In this document: one piece after another, positions 56,964-64,000 of the stretch
Numbering within the stretch: position 1 is the stretch's first letter
How the letters are laid out: each line of letters begins with the position of its first letter
NCBI RefSeq assembly: GCF_027595985.1
Contig: NC_073305.1
Coordinates: 88,291,799 to 88,355,798, forward strand
Length of the DNA: 64,000 nt
Reading direction: 5' to 3'
Source of the DNA: Sorex araneus
Taxonomy: Eukaryota; Chordata; Mammalia; Eulipotyphla; Soricidae
The notes under the pieces: generated by a model
Databases searched by the model: none
Told to the model about the DNA's origin: nothing
What the model saw: the letters and a program-made list of their open reading frames with translations, nothing else
Program-made: the position numbers and the translations under genes

Positions 56964-57500
56964 ACTGTTCTTTAGCAGAGGAACACATGTTTAGGAGGAA
57001 GAGGTGCTTTCTCTGGGAACTTCACCGAGGGCACCGACCTTAACAGTTAGAGCTCACTAGACTGAAATTCCTGCTGGATCCCTGGGTGTTCAGTGGGCCC
57101 TGGGAAGGTGTAAGCGGAACATCTGCAAGTTGCGAAAATGTCAATTCTGGTAGGACGTCATATTAAAAAATATCAGAGCATTCTGATGGACCAGAAACTT
57201 TTAATAGATACCGAGAATGTTAAGTGGAAGCTAAAAAAGGTGACCTGATATGAGGGTATGCCACAGAAAAATCTGTTGTGGAAAGTAAATATTCTAATCA
57301 CGTATTAGTCATATCATGTGAGGAGCACTGTTTGCACTCTGATAGTCGAGCAATTAATTATTCTGCATCCTGAAGAAGATTAGAGTGAAGAGAACTTTAG
57401 ATGTTGTGATTATTCTATCAGAGCCCTCTGAGAACAAGCAGATTTAAGAGACCCCATAATGGAAATGTTTGGGGGTTGTTGTACAGAGAGGGAATTCAGC
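56964..57500. other. Upstream intergenic DNA
   Basis: No repeat or gene recognised. Confidence 0.4.
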
Positions 57501-57505
57501 TACAA

Positions 57506-57719
57506 TAGCCTGGCAAACTCCTGTGACGTATTCATATGTCAAAAACAGTTAACAATGATGGGTCTCTTTCCCCTGACCCTGAAGGGCCTCTAATGCGGCA
57601 CCATTGGGAAGGACGAGTAAAGAAAGGCTGCTAAAATCTCAGGGCTAGGATGAATGGAGACATTACTGGGTCCACTTGAGCAAATTGATGAAAAACTGGG
57701 ATGACAGTGATACAGTGAT
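57506..57719 (+). repeat. Type C SINE (type B relative with an extra block)
   Basis: Type B motifs (cctggcaaactcc, gtcaaaaacagtta, ggatgacagtgatacagtga) surround the extra block from ccctgaccctgaagggcctc to taaaatctcagggctaggat. It matches 11.1-11.28 kb. Confidence 0.75.
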
Positions 57720-57929
57720 TTATTTATTTATTTATTTTGCCTAAGGTGTCAAAAATCAGGTTGTGTGGATAGAAATTTTAGAGAAATAAATTAAAAATAA
57801 GGAAGAAAAACTGATAACACCTGTGGCCTAATGATAAAAATGGACTCAATGATGAAAAGGAGCCGGTTTCCTATGCTTCAAAGGATCTAGCTAAGAGCAA
57901 CTCGAGGTGGGGGGTGGAGGGTTAGGGGG

Positions 57930-58085
57930 GGCGGCTGGAAAGATAGTACAGCAGGAAGGGTTCTTGCCTTGCTCATGGCCAGCCTGGGTTTGGTCCCTGG
58001 CACCCGTATGGTCTTCTGGGCCTACTAGGAGTGATCCCTGAGTGCAGTTAGGAGGAAGCCCTGAGCAGAGTGGGAGTGGCCTTCA
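57930..58085 (+). repeat. Old type A SINE
   Basis: gcggctggaaagatagtaca, ggagtgatccctgagtgcag. Confidence 0.65.
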
Positions 58086-58089
58086 AACC

Positions 58090-59078
58090 TAAGTGAATAA
58101 ATAAGTAAATAAAGCTCTGGAACTGCATGTCATGGAAGGAACTCTCACTCTGGCTGACCACCTGCACTGGACCTTCTCTGATATCATGGCAACTCTATGA
58201 TTCTACTTGTATTGGCTTTAGTTTTCCTGACCCCTTTCAACTCATTGGATATCATCTCAATTGCCACTTTCCTGTTCCCCCTTCTAAAAAGTTGAAGTTA
58301 TCATTGACATATAACATTATAATCGTTTCAGATTTCTAAAAGTGATTCAATATTAATATATCATGAAATGGTTACCACAAGTCTCATTAATATCAGTCCC
58401 CATATATTGTTACAAAGTGTATTTTATTTTTTTGCAATGAGGACTTTTAAATTACCACTTCAATTTTATTTCCAGCCAGGCTTTTAGTAGGAGAAAGGAA
58501 TTTGATTAGAAACAAATCATTTGCTCTCATTTTCAGAGCATCAGCCCAGAATGAGCTTGAAGTAAATTAAAGTTCTTTACTGTATGGTTTGCATGAAGAT
58601 AACAGAGGAACATTCCAAGTGATCCTTCTTAATTCCACTTCCTTGACACCAGTAATAAGAGCATTCAACTCAAGTCTCAGTGTGTTCAGATCAGTTTTAT
58701 GTCAGTGTTTATAAAGAGGACAAGAGTCCTCAAGAAGTAGCTGTTGGAACCAACTTAGTGTTGTCTTCAAGTCCACTTCAATTCTACTGAAAGAGTGCTG
58801 AGTTACTTCTTCAATAGCCTATAATTTGAAGTAGTAGTATGAAAAAAAAAGGAAGAGTAAATGTCCAAATAGAAAATATGATATCTCAATGAAAATAGCA
58901 TGTACAGAGTAACTACCTTATTCTAGTATTCAACTATTTCTATGGCTGATGTGCTGGAAATAATAGAGGGAGTGGCATAGAACATGGGTAGAAAAGGAAC
59001 TCTGGAGAGTAGGTTGTATTGTATATTGAGGATCTTAGCCTATACCCTGCAAGCAATGGGGATGCACACATTAGATTT
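58090..59078. other. Intergenic DNA without recognised features
   Basis: AT-rich, single-copy in appearance. Confidence 0.4.
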
Positions 59079-59079
59079 T

Positions 59080-59245
59080 ATTTTATTATTTCTTCTTATC
59101 TTTTTCTTTTGGGGTCATATCCACTGGTCCTTAGGGCTTCCTCCTGGCTCTGTAGGAAGGAATCACTCCTGGAGACACTTAGAGGCAGAACTGGTGTCAG
59201 CCATCTGCAACAAACAAACAAACAAACAAACAAACAAACAAAAAA
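59080..59245 (-). repeat. Old type A SINE fragment followed by a CAAA tract
   Basis: ttttggggtcatatccactg, ggaatcactcctggagacac, then (CAAA)n at 59211-59243. Confidence 0.5.
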
Positions 59246-60868
59246 CCCCAAAAAACCCACTATGTAAGAGATACTTGTACAATATCTCTCTGGTCTCTGA
59301 ATTTTATTTTTTAAACAGACATATCATGATGAAAGTTGTAATTTAGAAGAAATAGCCTTGTTCTTAGGGAGTACATAAAGAAGAATTTAGAGTTCTTCAA
59401 AGAGCCTGACATAAAAAGTATGATGTAAGTTATTAGCAGATTGGAATAGATGTCCTTGGTGGTATGGTCTGAAGAAAGAGGTGGATTCATCAAGTTGTCA
59501 TCAAGAAGTAAGATGAGGGGCTAGGAATGCCATGCAGACCAGAAGGCCCACTGGGGGTCAGTGGCCAGATTGCAGCCTATCAACATGTTTGTATATTTTT
59601 CTCAAAATATACAGCTGTGGCAAAGTCAGAGTGTTGGATTTAGTTGCTGAGAGAATTTTGCAAGGTGTCTAATTTATTTGTTTCCATTGTTGGTTTCCAT
59701 TTCTCCTTCACCAGCTTTCCCTTCCATGTGACATAGACTGAGATCAACTGTAAGCACAATGACAGATGGTGTCATTATTTATTTTGATCACTGGTGAATT
59801 CTAAATAATGAATTCTAAATAAACTGTGTTTGGCACCAAGTAAATGATCAATATTTGTTTGTAATAGAAGAAGTAAATGAACCAATCAACTTTGATTAAG
59901 AGGAATTCAGAAGACAAGAAAGTTAAAGGGAGTATGTCAGTAAGTATTATAATGACAAACCACAGATCTGAACTAAGTTAGGAGGGAAAAGAAACCTCAA
60001 GGGTAGGATTTTTTTCTTGTTAATTACTGTAACCCAAGAATCAAAACAATGCTTAACTAGTAGTAGATACTCAGTAAATAGACATCGAATGAAAGATAGA
60101 AACACTGACAACACAGTAAAATAAAAAGATAAAAGTTTTGTGATTTTTTGCTTTTCATTATTCAAATTGTCTATTACAGCAAAAGTTAACACTTTTCTAG
60201 CAACGACAAGTGCTAAACATAAAATAGATTTTATATTTGTAAGAACATGGGTGATAAATACCTTAGTTCCCACAGTATATTAATATGTTATAGATTACAG
60301 CTCTGATAAGTCAGTTGATTATCAGTTATTACAGCCACCAGGAAGCCATTCAGAATGCTGCTTCTCAAATTTCAAGTGCCTAGTAATTACTAAGTTAAAT
60401 ATTAATTCTGATAAGGAAGGTCTGAGATTCTGTCTTTCTAAGAAATTCACAGATAGTGAAAACGTTGCTGGTGTGAGTTCTGCACCTTGAATAGCAAGGA
60501 TTTAAAAATGCTTGAATACTTAACAACTGAGAGAAGGGATTTATTCATAAGATAATAAAAATCATCAAAATCTACTTAATGTTCCAATACCACCTACAAA
60601 TCTATCTGGATGAAATCCCCAACCTGTCCTTTTTCAGAACAACTCCACTCCTCAGAGCCGACTCTGCTAGTGATTTGGATGACAGACATTGTGTCCTGTT
60701 CAGGAACCCTATTCTCTCAGTTCTCCCCAACTCTTTCATATCCTTCCTTCCGTATCTACCAGTGAATCTCCACCACCAATCAATGGCACACAAAACCCAT
60801 TTTCATAAATATAACAAAACTCAATTTAGATCCTATTGTACTCCAATTATTGCAATTTTTGTTGGTTT
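59246..60868. other. Intergenic DNA without recognised features
   Basis: About 1.6 kb without recognisable SINE or L1. No coding region supported. Confidence 0.45.
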
Positions 60869-60869
60869 T

Positions 60870-61032
60870 CTTTGATGGGGGTGCAGCCGACAGTGCTCAT
60901 GTATTATACCCAAGATCATGCTCAAAATTTGTTTCTAGTACTATGGTGAGGCTATATGTTGCCAGGGATTGAATCCAGGGTTTCTGCTTGAAAAACATGT
61001 GCTCCGTCCTTTGTGTTGTCTTCCCAGCCATA
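60870..61032 (-). repeat. Old type A SINE
   Basis: gccagggattgaatccaggg and a degraded head gtcttcccagcc. Confidence 0.5.
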
Positions 61033-61459
61033 ACACTGAGTTTCTTTCTACTGTATAGGCAAATGTCCCAGTTGTATTATATAGATCTGGACTTGCTGCC
61101 TCTAGTTACTGTTTCTCATTTTCTCCTCAACTAAATCTGTTTGACCTTCCACGGAAGTGCTTTTGTCAAGGTCATAAATGAATCCGAGTCACAGTTTTTT
61201 AGACATTTGCTAGTGTTTGACCTTTCAAAATGATTCCTTATATTTGACCAATAACTCCTACTAGAGTGCTCCTTTCTCATTGAGTTTGAGTTTTCTCAAA
61301 GTTCTTTGGCTGTTTCTCCTCATTCTTTTTTCCAAGTGAAAGATCTGCCAATCCTGAAGATTAAAGTGCTCCAGATCTGTCAGACTCCTCTAAGATCAAA
61401 ACCATATCTGGTAGATTAGCCTATACATTCCTGACTGTCTCATGAGCTTCTTTAAAAAA

Positions 61460-61595
61460 GGTAAATCGGGTGATGGTGGGAAATTTACACTGCTGTAGGG
61501 ACAGGTGTTGGAACACTGTATGACTGAAACCCAATCATGAACAACTTTGTAATTGTGTATTTCATGTGATTCAATAAAAATTAAAAATTAAAAAT
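61460..61595 (+). mobile_element. L1 3' terminus
   Basis: gggaaatttacactgctgta, ggaacactgtatgactgaaa, ttcaataaaaattaaaaatt. Confidence 0.75.
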
Positions 61596-61689
61596 AATCT
61601 AGGATCCTTACTTACTCTCCCTCTCCACCACGCACTCCTGTATTCATATCTGATTATTCACCATGTCCATTTATCAAAGATCTGTCATT

Positions 61690-62240
61690 TCTTTGCATTG
61701 GTACCAGTCTGGCCCAAGTCACTAACACCCTTACCTGACTATTGCCAAATCTTCCTAAATAGTCTCCTTGTTTTCAGTCTTGCTTCCCTTCAAGCCATCC
61801 ACACTATAGCCAAAGTGGTATTTTCAAACATAATAAAGTAATCCCCTTGCAGAAAATTCAACAACTTTGCATTTCCTCAGGAAAAATATCCAAAATCCTC
61901 TGGCTTATTAACTATTGGATTTCTGTCTACCATTATATCCTCATGCAAAGTCAGTTTTCTCCAAACTCCTCAAATGTATTATACTTACTCCCCTGCCTGA
62001 AAGTCCTGCTATTCCAAGTATTGGCTTTCCTCTCTCATTTTTATCTAATGTTTCCAGTGCATCATTTGATGCCACTTACTCAAGGAATACCCTATTCAAA
62101 ATGTTAGGCCAGGTTTGCACTCTCAGGATGACTTCTATTTCCCCCTCTGTCATAGTTAATGATACCTCATTGGTCAGTGTCATAAATAATAAAAGGTGGC
62201 TTTTATTAGTACTTATCCTATACCAAGTACCTTATGGTAG
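61690..62240. mobile_element. Ancient interspersed repeat-like sequence, family uncertain
   Basis: tctggcccaagtcactaaca, ttcctaaatagtctccttgt, atccacactatagccaaagt and tatccaaaatcctctggctt follow the order of an old mammal-wide repeat I recall (possibly L2-derived). I cannot name it reliably. Confidence 0.3.
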
Positions 62241-62369
62241 GTAGCTTCTAATAAAGTTCCAAATGATCTCTGTCTTCTGGGATTAATAACCTCACAAAAT
62301 TCCTAATCCAGAGAAATTTTATTTTTAAACAATAGAATACCTTAACATTAAGGGCAAGTGCTTTTTAAA

Positions 62370-64000
62370 TTTACTTTTTAATTATGTCATTGTGAGATAC
62401 TTCAAAGTTGTTTATGATTGGGTTTCAGTCATACAACATTCCTACACCTGCCCCTTCATGAGTATACATTCCCTCCTCCTCCTCCTCCTCCTCCTCCCCT
62501 CCCTCCTCCTTCTATTTCTTCACAATACAGGTATTGAAAGGTTATCATGTATATCACTTTACCTACTTTCCACATTCAGTTCTTGTCCATAGTGATCATT
62601 TCCAATTATCATTGTCATAGTGGTCCCTTCTCTGTCCTAATTGTACTCACCCTACTTACCATTTGTAGCAAGCTTCTATCAGTGGAACAGTACTCCTGGC
62701 TCTTATTTCTACTGTCTTTGGTTATTAGTCTCATACCATGTGTTTCTTATATCCCACAAATTCTTCTTTGTTTATCTGTCTCTTGACTCATTTCACTCAG
62801 CATGGTACTCTCCATGTCCATCTGTTTATAAGCAAATTTTGTGACCTAATTTTTCCTAACAGATGTACCAAAATTTCTTTATCCAGTCCTCTGTTCTGGG
62901 GCACTTGGTGTTATTTTCAGATTCTGGCTATTGTGCATAGTGCTGCAATGAATGTAGAACTGCAGATGTTTTTTTTGTTGGTGTGTGTTTTTGGGCCCCC
63001 AAGATATATTCTCAGAAGTGGTATTGCTGAGTCGTAGAAAGTTCAATTTATAATTTTTTTAAATTTTATTTTATTGAATCACCATGTGGAAAATTACAAT
63101 GCTTTCAGGCTTAAGTCTTGGTCATACAATGCTGAAAAAATCTTTCCCTTCACCAGTGCCCATATCCCACCACCGAAGACAAAAAAAAAAAAAAAACACA
63201 GTACACCTCCCATCCCGCCCACCCCCGCACCCCACCCCCCGCCTTGTAACTGATAAATTTCACTTTATTTTCTATTTACTTTGGTTACATTCAATATTTC
63301 AACACAAACCTCACCATTATTATTAGGAGCACCCCACTAGAGTCAGACCTGTTGTGAAGAGAAATGAGGTTTTGTATTTCTGTACTTTAACAACTAAGTC
63401 CAGGGAGATTTCTTCCGGATATTCGATCATTGGAAGCTTGTAAACCCCATCTGTGGTCGTCATAATATGGCGGTCCCCACGCCCTTCATCCCCGGGAAGG
63501 GACAGGTGAGAGAGAGAAATACCTTTCCCCTCCCGGGCGGGGATGGGTCACAGCTTAGTTCTCTGGCTGGAAACAATCTGCAAGAGCAGTCCATGTTGTA
63601 GTTGGTTCAGCTGGGTCTGGATTCACGTGGGTGCAGCTGCGGAGGAGCCACACACGCGTGCGGCCCCCGGGGTCACATCTCCTCAATTTATAATTTTTTG
63701 AGAAATGTTGGTATTGTTTTCCAAAATGGTGGGACCAGTAGGCATTCCCACCAGCAATGAAAGAGAGTCCCTTTCTCCCAGCTGGCACGGATGCTGGGAG
63801 AAAGGGACTGGTTCTTCTTGTTGTTTGTGCCAGTTTCCGTGCTGTGAGATATCTTATTGCTGTTTTGATTTGTACCTCTCTCAAGATTAGTGATGTAGAG
63901 CAGTTTTTCATGTGCATTATGGACATTTGTATTTCTTCTTTGAGGAAGTATCTGTTCATTTCTTCTCCCAGTTTTTTGGGTGGGGCTTGATGCTCTTTTT
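62370..64000 (-). mobile_element. L1 ORF2 end and 3' UTR, antisense, running off the window
   Basis: The older host element covers 62370-63059 and resumes at 63700. The 3' UTR contains a TCC tract at about 62471-62512. The ORF2 region beyond 63.7 kb shows the familiar antisense L1 motifs (cccaccagcaatgaaagaga, tttttcatgtgcattatgga). The second L1 splits it. Confidence 0.88.
63043..63699 (-). mobile_element. Younger L1 3' end nested in an older L1, 17-bp duplication
   Basis: tcaatttataatttttt at 63043-63059 and 63683-63699 brackets a minus-strand L1 3' end. It has its own terminus (attgaatcaccatgtggaaa), a C-rich tract at about 63210-63241 and a CpG-rich block at 63460-63680 that includes cccggggtcacatctcc. 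Confidence 0.92.

Noticed and set aside
1..64000. CRISPR arrays, operons or phage-like cassettes
   Set aside because: The DNA is mammalian. Repeats are interspersed retroelements and microsatellites, with no spaced direct repeats of CRISPR type.

Overview
The window is mammalian nuclear DNA, most likely from a shrew of the genus Sorex (Sorex araneus or a close relative). The evidence is dozens of copies of a tRNA-derived SINE whose head reads ggctggagcgatagcacagc, with a B box ggttcgattcc. I recognise this as the shrew SINE usually called SOR. Lineage-specific L1 3' ends accompany it. Naming the species is inference from repeat content and was not searched.

The only protein-coding gene I can support is KLHL31, on the minus strand. 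The coding sequence is split between an exon at 49242-48040 (ATG at 49211-49209) and a last exon at 45702-44970. GT-AG sites and a phase-2 junction (AG|G, Arg391) join them into a 634-residue BTB-BACK-Kelch protein. A candidate non-coding first exon with a consensus donor lies at about 56449-56815. A GC-box and a MEF2-type site sit just upstream, fitting the known striated-muscle expression of KLHL31. The last coding exon is extremely GC-rich while the previous one is AT-leaning.

Layout: 1-44 kb is gene-free DNA downstream of KLHL31, filled with SINEs, 5'-truncated L1 3' ends, long microsatellites (GAAA at 5.5-6.2 kb, GGAG at 27.7 kb, GGAA at 37.4-37.9 kb), two possible old LTR fragments and single-copy-looking DNA. 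The span 43.1-44.97 kb is SINE-poor and may hold the 3' UTR. 44.97-56.8 kb is KLHL31 with SINEs in both introns. 56.8-64 kb is upstream intergenic DNA. It ends in a nested pair of minus-strand L1 copies that runs off the window.

The retroelements carry most of the novelty. SINEs with one tRNA-like head have three different bodies: an A-tailed form (type A), a form ending in a gacagtg-like repeat with no A tail (type B), and a type B relative with an extra internal block (type C). L1 3' UTRs carry a GC-rich hairpin seen in intact, decayed, collapsed and deleted states. They also show a site where microsatellites have grown independently in several copies. Many insertions have clear target-site duplications (TSDs). 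I found no CRISPR, operon, viral gene, functional tRNA or rRNA gene, or new multi-gene system.
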